DNA of 64,000 nucleotides from Poritiphilus sp965212595 (GTDB lineage Bacteria; Bacteroidota; Bacteroidia; Flavobacteriales; Flavobacteriaceae): contig CBDBVE010000003.1 of the NCBI GenBank assembly GCA_965212595.1, forward strand, positions 10,609 through 74,608, read 5' to 3'. Shown in pieces: positions 35,580-43,130 of this stretch (its first letter is position 1; the number at the start of each line of letters is the position of its first letter). A program made the position numbers and the translations under genes. Under the pieces are notes generated by a model. That model ran no database searches, was not told where the DNA came from, and worked only from the letters and a program-made list of their open reading frames with translations.

Positions 35580-35653
35580 CCGGGCAAGCCTTTTCCTCAA
35601 AGCTACAAAAGCACAAAAGGAGTTGTTAAGGGCAAATAAGACACTTTAAAGGG

Positions 35654-35684
35654 TTGATTGTGCCAGATACTTCGCGTATTTTTG
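35654..35684 (+). promoter_or_regulatory. glxA-type regulator promoter
   Basis: TTG at 35654-35656, 20 bases, then TATTTTTG at 35677-35684 gives a good flavobacterial promoter. It lies 42 bases before the chosen ATG, and a possible upstream TTG start at 35658 falls within it. Confidence 0.5.
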
Positions 35685-35726
35685 AGTTACTGCAACGGGC
35701 TTTTAGTGCTCATTAAATTAGAGGAG

Positions 35727-36743
35727 ATGAAACATGTTAGTATCCTGGTGCCAAAAGAAAACGCAATTCTAAGTAATGTCGTAGGGCCTCATAAGGTGTT
35801 TTCCGCTGCCAACCAGTTTTTGAAACAGAGTGGAAAGCTTAGAGAAGACTTTTTTGATATTCATCTGGTTGGTCTGGAAAAAAATACGGCACTGTACGAT
35901 GGCGCTTTTAGCATTCATTGCGACAGCACAATTTACGATACCAAAAAGACCGATCTTATTCTTATTCCAGCAGTAAAGCCAGATGGTCTATTAGAAGATC
36001 TGGAGAAGAATCGCGATGCGATTCCATGGATCATTCAGCAGAGAAAAGCGCACAATGCGGAAGTTGCAAGTATGTGTCTTGGCGCTTTTGTGTTGGCTCA
36101 AACAGGGTTGGTTAATGGCAAACAGTGCGCAACACACTGGGCAGCAATGGAACTTTTTAGGCAAATGTATCCCGAGGTTGGCCTCGTCTCAAATAAAGTA
36201 GTAACAGATGAGGATGGTATATATACAAGTGGAGGAGCATATTCTTTTCTCAATTTAATGCTCCATCTGGTAGAAAAGTATTGTGGGCGGGAAGTGGCCA
36301 TATATCTTTCAAAGTTTTTCGAGATTGAAATAGATCGAGACAATCAAAACCAGTTTGCCATTTTTCAGGGACAAAAAGACCATGCCGATGAGAAAATCAA
36401 GGAAGCTCAAACCTATATTGAAGGAAATGTATCAGAAAAAATTTCTGTTGAAAGCCTTGCAGAGCGCGTAGCAATAAGTAGAAGAAACTTTGTTCGCAGG
36501 TTTAAAAAAGCGACTAAGAATACTCCTTTAGAGTATATACAGAGAGTAAAGGTAGAAGCGGCAAAACGCAGTTTAGAATCTACACAAAATAATATCGCTG
36601 AGGTAATGTTCGGGGTTGGGTATTCTGACCAAAAAGCTTTCCGAACCGTTTTTAAGAAATATGTAGGCCTGTCCCCTGTAGCTTACAAGAGCAAATACAA
36701 CAGGAACACCGCAGATATTGCTTATAAAACCAGCGCCTGGTAG
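35727..36743 (+). CDS. GlxA-like transcriptional regulator (DJ-1/PfpI + AraC)
   Basis: This 338-residue regulator joins a DJ-1/PfpI class I glutamine amidotransferase-like domain (residues about 4-190, with Cys in VASMCLGAFVLA and nearby CATHW) to a C-terminal AraC helix-turn-helix (about 220-330, with ERVAISRRNFVRRFKK and GYSDQKAFRTVFKKY). Domain order matches GlxA-type sensors. I chose ATG 35727 because the promoter covers an earlier TTG and GAGGAG precedes the ATG. Targets are unknown. Confidence 0.88.
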   Translation: MKHVSILVPKENAILSNVVGPHKVFSAANQFLKQSGKLREDFFDIHLVGLEKNTALYDGAFSIHCDSTIYDTKKTDLILIPAVKPDGLLEDLEKNRDAIPWIIQQRKAHNAEVASMCLGAFVLAQTGLVNGKQCATHWAAMELFRQMYPEVGLVSNKVVTDEDGIYTSGGAYSFLNLMLHLVEKYCGREVAIYLSKFFEIEIDRDNQNQFAIFQGQKDHADEKIKEAQTYIEGNVSEKISVESLAERVAISRRNFVRRFKKATKNTPLEYIQRVKVEAAKRSLESTQNNIAEVMFGVGYSDQKAFRTVFKKYVGLSPVAYKSKYNRNTADIAYKTSAW

Positions 36744-36856
36744 CTACTTTAAAAACACTTTTGCCGTTTGCTATTAAAATAAAGGTAATTTTACCGTTCA
36801 ACGGTATAATAAACCCGTTGTTTTTCAGTTAAGAATACGAAAGAATACCGGGAATT

Positions 36857-39397
36857 TTGAAGCTTCGAACCACTTTAGTCACATCAATAATTATTGGGGG
36901 CATTATCTTGAACGCATGTTCTACGAAAAAAGATGCCTTTGTCAACCGCAATTGGCATGCGCTCAACACCAAATTCAATGTCCTCTATAATGGAAATCTT
37001 GCCTTCGAAGAAGGACGGGCCCAACTCAATGCAACTTATATAGATAATTACTGGGAAATTCTGCCAGTTGAGCGGCTAGAGGTGAAGGATGAAATAAAAC
37101 TGGATTCTGAAGATAACAATCCGAATTTTATCATCGCCGAAGAGAAGGCCACAAAAGCCATACAGAAACATAGTATGGATATTAAGGATGAGGAGCGCAA
37201 TCCACAAACGGATGAGGCTTTTTTATTATTGGGCAAGGCTCGCTATTTTGATCAACGCTATATCCCCGCTCTCGAAGCCTTCAATTATGTACTTCGAAAA
37301 TATACAGAAAGCGATAAACTTAATGAGGCTACAATTTGGCGTGAGAAAACCAATATAAGGCTTGAGAATGAAGAATTAGCTCTAAAGAACCTAAAGCGCC
37401 TTCTCAAGTTTGAAGAACTTAAAGATCAGGAATATGCAGATACACGGGCAATGATGGCTCAGGCTTACATTAATCTGAATGCACCCGATACAGCCATCCA
37501 ACAGCTAAAGATTGCCACGGCATATACCAAAAAAAACCCTGAAAAAGGAAGATATCTTTTTATCATAGGCCAACTCTACAATCAACTGGATTTTAGAGAT
37601 AGTGCAAACCTGGCGTTTGACAAGGTCATCGAACTCAATCGCAAATCGCCAAGAGTTTATATGATAAATGCCCATATAAAGAAGATTCAGAACACAGCAA
37701 TTAGCGAAAGCAATAATGAGGCCTTGTTTGAGTATCTCACAGATCTTGAAGAAAATAGAGAAAACAGACCTTTCCTTGACAAAATATATCGGGAAATCGC
37801 AGAGTTCCATATGAAAACAGGCTCGGATAGCTTAGGGTTGGTATACTATAACAAGTCGCTTAGGGCTACCCGGAATATTCCACAGCTAAATGCGCTGAAC
37901 TACGAAAATCTTGCCAATTATTATTTTGATGAGAACGTTTATAAAACCGCCGGAGCTTATTATGACAGTGTTTTAACCAACCTTCCTGAGAATACAAAAA
38001 AGTTCAGAAGCACTAAAAAGAAATTGGATAATCTGGAAGATGTGATAGCATATGAGGAGGTGGTACAATACGCAGACAGTGTAATTACGCTGTTTAACAT
38101 GACCGATGACCAGAAAACGGCTTATTTCGAGGAGTATATAGAAGGCCTTAAAAGGGCTGCCGAAAAAGCCGCAAAAGAACAAGAAGATAGAGCCACAGCA
38201 GGGTTTGCAGCCTTTGCCGAAACCAAAGGAGGAAAGGAAAATAAGGGCAAGTTTTATTTCTATAATATCACAAGCCTTGGTTATGGTAAAACCGAATTTA
38301 AAAATAGATGGGGAGAAAGAGAGCTGGAAGATGATTGGCGCTGGAGTAATAAAGCACGAACCCTGGCTTCAGATTCTTCTACAGACATTGCCGTAGTTGC
38401 GGATAGTACTGCTACAGATTTAACCGAGGAGCAAAAATATTCGGTAGACTTCTATGTAGACAGGATTCCAAAAGATAAAACCGTTATCGACAGCCTTCAG
38501 AAAGAAATGACCTTTGCGAATTATCAATTAGGACTCATTTACAAGGAAAAATTCAAGGAGAATTTATTAGCGGCCGGGAAACTCGAAGAAGTCTTAAAAT
38601 CTGATCCTGAGGAGCGACTCGTATTACCTTCTAAATACAACCTGTATAAAATTTATGAGGAGTCAGGGAGCACGCTCGCGGAGGAAATGAAACAAAACAT
38701 TATTAACAACCACCCGGATTCTCGCTACACCGAGATCCTGCTTAATCCTGAAGCAGTATTAGCGAATTCCGCAGACAGCCCTGATGCCAAATACGCGGCA
38801 CTCTATAAACTCTTTGAAAAACAGGAATTTTTACAAGTAATTACAGGAGCAGAGGAAAATATAAAGACCTATACCGGAGACCCTGCGGCCCCGAAATTTG
38901 AAATGCTGAAAGCCAACGCGATTGGAAGGCTACAGGGATTTCTGGAGTTTAAGGAAGCGCTTAATTATGTAGCCTTAAATTATCCAAACAACCCCGAAGG
39001 CAAGAAGGCCCAGGAAATGATATCAGAACAATTGCCGAAACTAGAGGATAAGGAATTCTCACCTGAAACCGGTTCGAGTGGCACTGGGAACTGGAAAGTA
39101 GTGTTTCCATTTAAGCGAAAAGATAACGAGTTGGCTTTGAAATTGAAGAAACGGCTCGAAGAGTCTATTGAAGAATTGAGATACAAGAATATCGTGTCAA
39201 AGGATATATACAATCTGGAAGATCAATTTGTAGTTGTACATGGATTTAAGTCGAAAGATTTTGCTCTGGGTTATGTGGAGCTTCTAAAAATTAACAAGGA
39301 TTACAGGATTGATAATGAGAATTTTGTAATTTTGTCATCCAACTACAAGATCGTCCAGGTTCATAAAAACTTGCAGGAATATAAAAATCAGTTTTAA
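36857..39397 (+). CDS. sprE: Type IX secretion / gliding lipoprotein SprE (PorW)
   Basis: This 846-residue lipoprotein (lipobox LNAC near residue 21) starts with TTG. After the signal it carries NRNWHALNTKFNVLYNGNLA, the conserved PorW/SprE start, followed by multiple TPR-like helices (residues about 110-380) and a charged linker. The C-terminal region is also repeat-rich. In Bacteroidota it is a periplasmic component of the type IX secretion machine that drives protein export and gliding. It ends 20 bases before the bactofilin gene. A palindrome at 36792-36806 lies upstream. Confidence 0.93.
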   Translation: MKLRTTLVTSIIIGGIILNACSTKKDAFVNRNWHALNTKFNVLYNGNLAFEEGRAQLNATYIDNYWEILPVERLEVKDEIKLDSEDNNPNFIIAEEKATKAIQKHSMDIKDEERNPQTDEAFLLLGKARYFDQRYIPALEAFNYVLRKYTESDKLNEATIWREKTNIRLENEELALKNLKRLLKFEELKDQEYADTRAMMAQAYINLNAPDTAIQQLKIATAYTKKNPEKGRYLFIIGQLYNQLDFRDSANLAFDKVIELNRKSPRVYMINAHIKKIQNTAISESNNEALFEYLTDLEENRENRPFLDKIYREIAEFHMKTGSDSLGLVYYNKSLRATRNIPQLNALNYENLANYYFDENVYKTAGAYYDSVLTNLPENTKKFRSTKKKLDNLEDVIAYEEVVQYADSVITLFNMTDDQKTAYFEEYIEGLKRAAEKAAKEQEDRATAGFAAFAETKGGKENKGKFYFYNITSLGYGKTEFKNRWGERELEDDWRWSNKARTLASDSSTDIAVVADSTATDLTEEQKYSVDFYVDRIPKDKTVIDSLQKEMTFANYQLGLIYKEKFKENLLAAGKLEEVLKSDPEERLVLPSKYNLYKIYEESGSTLAEEMKQNIINNHPDSRYTEILLNPEAVLANSADSPDAKYAALYKLFEKQEFLQVITGAEENIKTYTGDPAAPKFEMLKANAIGRLQGFLEFKEALNYVALNYPNNPEGKKAQEMISEQLPKLEDKEFSPETGSSGTGNWKVVFPFKRKDNELALKLKKRLEESIEELRYKNIVSKDIYNLEDQFVVVHGFKSKDFALGYVELLKINKDYRIDNENFVILSSNYKIVQVHKNLQEYKNQF

Positions 39398-39417
39398 CCC
39401 CAAAACCCATAAACAAA

Positions 39418-39919
39418 ATGTTTTCAGACAACAAAAAACCTAGAACTATGAATGAGATCGGAGGACAACCCAACAGAATTGAAAAGAATACTAAGATCAA
39501 AGGGGACATTGTTTCAGAAGCAGATTTTAGAATAGACGGAAAACTAGACGGCAATGTAAAAACATCCGGAAAAGTAGTTATTGGAAAGGATGGCTATATA
39601 CACGGGAAAGTTGAGTGTGTGAATGCCGATATTGAAGGGAGTTTTAACGGCGAACTTCTTGTTTCTGACCTGTTGTCCTTAAAGGCATCTGCTGTAATCG
39701 AAGGAACAGTCTCTGTTTCAAAGCTGGCTTGTTGAGCCAGGTGCTGCCTTTAACGCCTCATGTACGATGAAAGGAAAAGCAGGCCTTAGCAGCTCTAGTA
39801 GTTCTGCCAGTAGTAGTTCTAGCACAAGTAGTTCTTCAGCAAGCAGTTCTGGAAGTTATAAATCTTCTGTAGGAAGCAGCAGCTCTAGTAGCGCCAATGA
39901 ACCAGCAAAAGCCTCCTAA
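39418..39919 (+). pseudogene. Bactofilin with an apparent +1 frameshift and Ser-rich tail
   Basis: The N-terminal 105 residues are a bactofilin beta-helix (IEKNTKIKGDIVSEADFRIDG, then strands ending SVSKLAC). The frame stops at 39735, but the next frame continues directly with VEPGAAFNASCTMKG, the normal end of the bactofilin domain, then a serine-rich tail to the stop at 39917-39919. One extra T near 39729-39730 explains this. Corrected length is about 166 residues. Bactofilins polymerise into cytoskeletal scaffolds at the membrane. It may be a sequence error or a true disruption. It overlaps atpZ by 23 bases. Confidence 0.82.
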
Positions 39920-40116
39920 GAAAAAGAATGCTCTAAATTCTTACGCCCGGTATTCCGGTATTGCCATACAAATGCTGGCAATTATCGGCTTGGCTACCTA
40001 TGGAGGGGTTAAATTAGACGAAGCTTATCCGAATCAGTACAGCGCATATACTTTAGTATGCATCCCTCCTGGGAGTAGCTTTAGCGATGTACTTTGTAGA
40101 TAAAACAGGTTTCTAA
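39897..40116 (+). pseudogene. atpZ: AtpZ-like ATP synthase accessory protein, frameshifted
   Basis: The N-terminal part (ALNSYARYSGIAIQMLAIIGLATYGGVKLDEAYPN) is the AtpZ family, with one hydrophobic helix. The frame then goes wrong: after TLVC the current frame gives non-family residues and stops at 40103, while the next frame reads SLLGVALAMYFVDKTGF, the expected second helix, ending at 40114-40116. One extra A at 40062 explains it. AtpZ assists assembly of the F0 sector. It begins inside the bactofilin tail and precedes the atpI-like gene by 27 bases. Confidence 0.8.
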
Positions 40117-40143
40117 GGCTTCGAAGAACCTGAATACACGAGA

Positions 40144-40530
40144 ATGATTAAGGACATTGGGGTTTTTTTATTGCGGCTTGCGTTGCTTTCCGCATTGCTA
40201 TTTGCTGTTCACTTTTACATTTTGTTTCAATTTTTTCAGGGAGATCTCTATTTTCCTTTGTGGACCAGTATATTGCTTTAACGCGGCTATGGCGTTTGTG
40301 GTTTATGCAGCACTGAGATATTTTAGTGAGGTGCAGCCTCAAAATATCTTGAAGTTATTTCTAATATTGACCCTTCTAAAAATGGCTTTGGTAGTTGTTT
40401 TTTTGCTTGCCTCCTTTTTCTTAAAAAATCAGCGCATATTCAACTCGAAATATTCAATTTTTTCATCCCCTATTTTTTGTTCCTGATCGTAGAAATTATG
40501 GGGCTTACAAAATTTCTTCAAAAAAGCTGA
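40144..40530 (+). pseudogene. DUF6168 / AtpI-like membrane protein, two frameshifts
   Basis: ATG 40144 starts MIKDIGVFLLRLALLSALLF, a membrane helix, and reads to an early stop in the segment FPLWTSILL. The family sequence continues in the next frame (NAAMAFVVYAALRYFSE, then ILTLLKMALVVVFLLASFFL) and then returns to the first frame after about 40440 (QLEIFNFFIPYFLFLIVE) to stop at 40528-40530. So one base is gained near 40273 and one lost near 40440. The family lies upstream of atpB in flavobacteria and is thought to assist F0 assembly. Confidence 0.75.
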
Positions 40531-40547
40531 ACAAACTGGGCTAGAAG

Positions 40548-40578
40548 TTTGTCAGTTAATATAATGTGTGTATTTTTG
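40548..40578 (+). promoter_or_regulatory. Promoter of the atpB-G operon
   Basis: TTTG (40548-40551), 19 bases, then TATTTTTG (40571-40578), followed by CAGC. This is the best consensus match in the window. It lies 41 bases before the atpB start, so the intact ATP synthase genes have their own promoter, independent of the damaged upstream genes. Confidence 0.72.
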
Positions 40579-40619
40579 CAGCGAATTTTTCAGAGGGGTT
40601 TTTACCATAAAAAATTTCA

Positions 40620-41696
40620 ATGCAGAACAATACTTTCAAAGCTTTTTTAACCGCCGTCTTGCTCAGCTTTTTTACGGCAGGTTTTGCAGCCTCTGAGAAG
40701 GCTTCAGATTCGGAAGAAAAACCGTTTGATACTAAAGAACTTATTTTTCATCACATTAAGGACAGTCACGGCTTTCATGTAGCTGGAGATTTCTCTGTTG
40801 CCTTGCCCGTAATTCTATGGACAGACAATGGCTTGGTGACTTTTATGTCCAGTGAATTTCATCACGACATTGAAGGAAAAACCCTTGTTGAAAGCAAAGG
40901 GATGAATTTTGTAAATGTGCATGAAAAAATATACCAGCTGGAAGCCGGGGCATCAGCTGTTGAATTTGACGCCCAAGACCATCCTGTAAATGCCAAGAGG
41001 CCAATAGATCTTTCTATCACCAAGAATGTATTTTCAATGCTTCTTTCCATGGTGGTTATTTTTCTGATTTTCCTTACAGCCGCACGTTCGTACAGGAAGA
41101 GTTCAGACAATGTGCCTACAGGAATAGGGAAGTTCTTAGAACCCATCATCGTCTTTATCCGTGATGAGGTTGCAATACCTAATATCGGGGAGCAGAAGTA
41201 CCATAAGTACATGCCCTTCTTGCTTACCCTTTTCTTTTTTATCTGGATCAACAATATTTTCGGGCTTATCCCATTTTTCCCCTTTAGCAGTAACCTAAGT
41301 GGAAACATTGCATTTACCAGTACGCTTGCTGTAATTACTTTTATAATTACACTTTTTAGCAGCAAGAAATACTACTGGAAGCACATGCTTTGGATGCCAG
41401 GTTTGCCCGTACCTATGAAATTATTTTTAGCACCCATTGAGATCATTGGGATGTTTGTTAAGCCTATAGCACTTTTAATACGTTTGTTTGCTAACATTAC
41501 AGCGGGTCACGTCATTGTACTGAGTTTGATCTCGTTGATTTTTATTCTGAATACAGAATGGGCAGCACTTGTGTCTGTACCTTTCACCGTATTTATCAGT
41601 GTTATTGAGGTACTGGTAGTGGCTATTCAGGCCTATATTTTTACCATGCTTTCAGCCCTGTATTTCGGGCAGGCATTAGAAGAAGAGCATCATTAA
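40620..41696 (+). CDS. atpB: F0F1 ATP synthase subunit a
   Basis: This 358-residue subunit carries a signal-peptide-like N terminus (ending AGFAASEKA near residue 26) and a long polar extension typical of Bacteroidota, then about six membrane helices. The proton-channel helix with the essential Arg (AIEL-type region reading IALLIRLFANITAGH near 285-299) is intact. It forms the proton half-channel against the c ring. First gene of the intact operon; 23 bases to atpE. Confidence 0.95.
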   Translation: MQNNTFKAFLTAVLLSFFTAGFAASEKASDSEEKPFDTKELIFHHIKDSHGFHVAGDFSVALPVILWTDNGLVTFMSSEFHHDIEGKTLVESKGMNFVNVHEKIYQLEAGASAVEFDAQDHPVNAKRPIDLSITKNVFSMLLSMVVIFLIFLTAARSYRKSSDNVPTGIGKFLEPIIVFIRDEVAIPNIGEQKYHKYMPFLLTLFFFIWINNIFGLIPFFPFSSNLSGNIAFTSTLAVITFIITLFSSKKYYWKHMLWMPGLPVPMKLFLAPIEIIGMFVKPIALLIRLFANITAGHVIVLSLISLIFILNTEWAALVSVPFTVFISVIEVLVVAIQAYIFTMLSALYFGQALEEEHH

Positions 41697-41719
41697 TTAA
41701 TTTTTAAATATTTCTAACT

Positions 41720-41965
41720 ATGAGTTTAGCATTAGTACAGGAAGCCGCTGCGGCCGTTGATTATGGAGCATTTGCTGCAATTGGAGCCGGTTTGGCTGCA
41801 ATCGGTGGTGGTATCGGTGTAGGTAAAATTGGTGGAGCTGCTATGGAAGCCATGGCACGCCAGCCAGAGATGCAAGGAAAACTTCAAGGTTCAGCAATCG
41901 TTCTTATCGCCTTTATTGAGGCGGTAGCGCTTTTTGGAGTTGTAGTTTCATTTCTTGCAACCTAA
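41720..41965 (+). CDS. atpE: F0F1 ATP synthase subunit c
   Basis: This 81-residue hairpin protein has two membrane helices: the Gly-rich IGAGLAAIGGGIGVGKIGG helix and the second helix with the proton-carrying Glu67 in AFIEAVALF. The loop reads ARQPE, as expected for contact with the central stalk. The helix-one residues do not show the polar set usual for sodium-coupled rings, so protons are the likely ion. A strong hairpin separates it from atpF. Confidence 0.95.
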   Translation: MSLALVQEAAAAVDYGAFAAIGAGLAAIGGGIGVGKIGGAAMEAMARQPEMQGKLQGSAIVLIAFIEAVALFGVVVSFLAT

Positions 41966-41975
41966 GACTAAAACA

Positions 41976-42012
41976 AAAATTGAGGTACTGCGGTTGGCCG
42001 TACCTCAATTTT
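41976..42012 (+). terminator. Strong hairpin between atpE and atpF
   Basis: AAAATTGAGGTAC (41976-41988) and GTACCTCAATTTT (42000-42012) form a perfect 13-base-pair stem around an 11-base loop, ending in a T-run. It looks like an intrinsic terminator inside the operon, and could either stop part of the transcripts after the high-copy c subunit or protect the upstream mRNA. Confidence 0.7.
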
Positions 42013-42046
42013 AATAGTTTGAAATAAGAAAAGAAAAAGAATAGAT

Positions 42047-42541
42047 ATGGATTTGGTAACACCCGAATTGGGACTAATATTTTGGACTACACTTGCATTC
42101 CTAATTTTACTTTTTGTGTTAGGAAAGTTTGCTTGGAAGCCCATCCTAAAGGCTGTAAACGAAAGAGAAGCTTCTATTAAGGATGCACTTGCGGAAGCAG
42201 AGAATGCCAGAAAAGAAATGCAAAATCTTCAGGCTGATAATGAGCGTATTTTAAAAGAAGCTCGTGCCGAAAGGGAAGGCATGCTAAAAGAAGCCAGAGA
42301 ATTGAGAGACAAAATTGTTTCTGATGCCAAGGAGCAGGCTAAGGTTGAAGCCGATAAGCTGGTAAAGCAGGCGCAAGCTACGATAGTTAGTGAGAAGAAA
42401 GCCGCAGTATCTGATATCAAGAATCAAGTTGCCAATCTCTCGGTTGAGATCGCAGAGAAAGTGATCAAGGAACAATTGGCCAACAAAGACAAGCAGCTAA
42501 AGCTGGTTGAAGATATGTTGGGTGATATTAAATTGAATTAG
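42047..42541 (+). CDS. atpF: F0F1 ATP synthase subunit b
   Basis: This 164-residue protein has one N-terminal membrane helix (about residues 10-28) and a long charged coiled coil rich in Ala, Glu and Lys that forms the peripheral stalk linking F0 to F1. DLVTPELGLIFWTTLAFL is typical of the subunit. It is preceded by the hairpin after atpE and followed six bases later by atpH. Confidence 0.94.
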   Translation: MDLVTPELGLIFWTTLAFLILLFVLGKFAWKPILKAVNEREASIKDALAEAENARKEMQNLQADNERILKEARAEREGMLKEARELRDKIVSDAKEQAKVEADKLVKQAQATIVSEKKAAVSDIKNQVANLSVEIAEKVIKEQLANKDKQLKLVEDMLGDIKLN

Positions 42542-42547
42542 TGACCA

Positions 42548-43087
42548 ATGAGTGAATCTAGAGCCGCTATACGTTATGCCAAGGCAGTGTTAGACCTGGC
42601 CATTGAAGCTAAGGCAACAGATGCCGTTGAAGCCGATATGCGAACTGTGGTTAGCACCATTTCCGAGAACGATGAGCTCCGCGAGATGTTAGCGAGCCCT
42701 ATTGTTAAAGGCGCTGATAAAAAACAGACCTTATCTTCTGTTTTTACAGGGATTAACGGCATTTCTGAAGGCTTACTCTCCGTACTAATGGAGAATAAGC
42801 GAATCTCGCTTCTTGAAGAAGTTGCCCTCAAGTATATCATCTTAAACGAAAAATTAAAGGGCGAGGCCGTAGCAATGGTAACCACCGCGGTTCCGCTTAC
42901 TGCTGATTTAGAGGAGGATATTCTGATGCAAGTACAGAAAATCACAGGGAACAAGGTGACTATTGAAAATAAAGTGGACGAAAAAATTATTGGCGGATTT
43001 GTACTTCGTATTGGAGACCTTCAGTACGATGCGAGTATTGCCAATAAATTAAACGGACTAAAAAGAGAATTTACAAATGCAGTATAG
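42548..43087 (+). CDS. atpH: F0F1 ATP synthase subunit delta
   Basis: This 179-residue protein begins RAAIRYAKAVLDLAIE and has the C-terminal signature EKIIGGFVLRIGDLQYDASIANKL, both characteristic of the delta subunit (OSCP) that caps F1 and binds the stator. A short hairpin with eight-base arms (43083-43090 and 43105-43112) covers its stop codon and the gap to atpA. Confidence 0.94.
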   Translation: MSESRAAIRYAKAVLDLAIEAKATDAVEADMRTVVSTISENDELREMLASPIVKGADKKQTLSSVFTGINGISEGLLSVLMENKRISLLEEVALKYIILNEKLKGEAVAMVTTAVPLTADLEEDILMQVQKITGNKVTIENKVDEKIIGGFVLRIGDLQYDASIANKLNGLKREFTNAV

Positions 43088-43130
43088 TCCTTCGCTGAAG
43101 CTACGGACTATAAACATATAACTAGAAACA

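Noticed and set aside
39780..39900. Serine-codon repeats considered as a CRISPR-like or tandem array
   Set aside because: Repeat units are irregular and codon-based and there are no spacers; it is a low-complexity protein tail.
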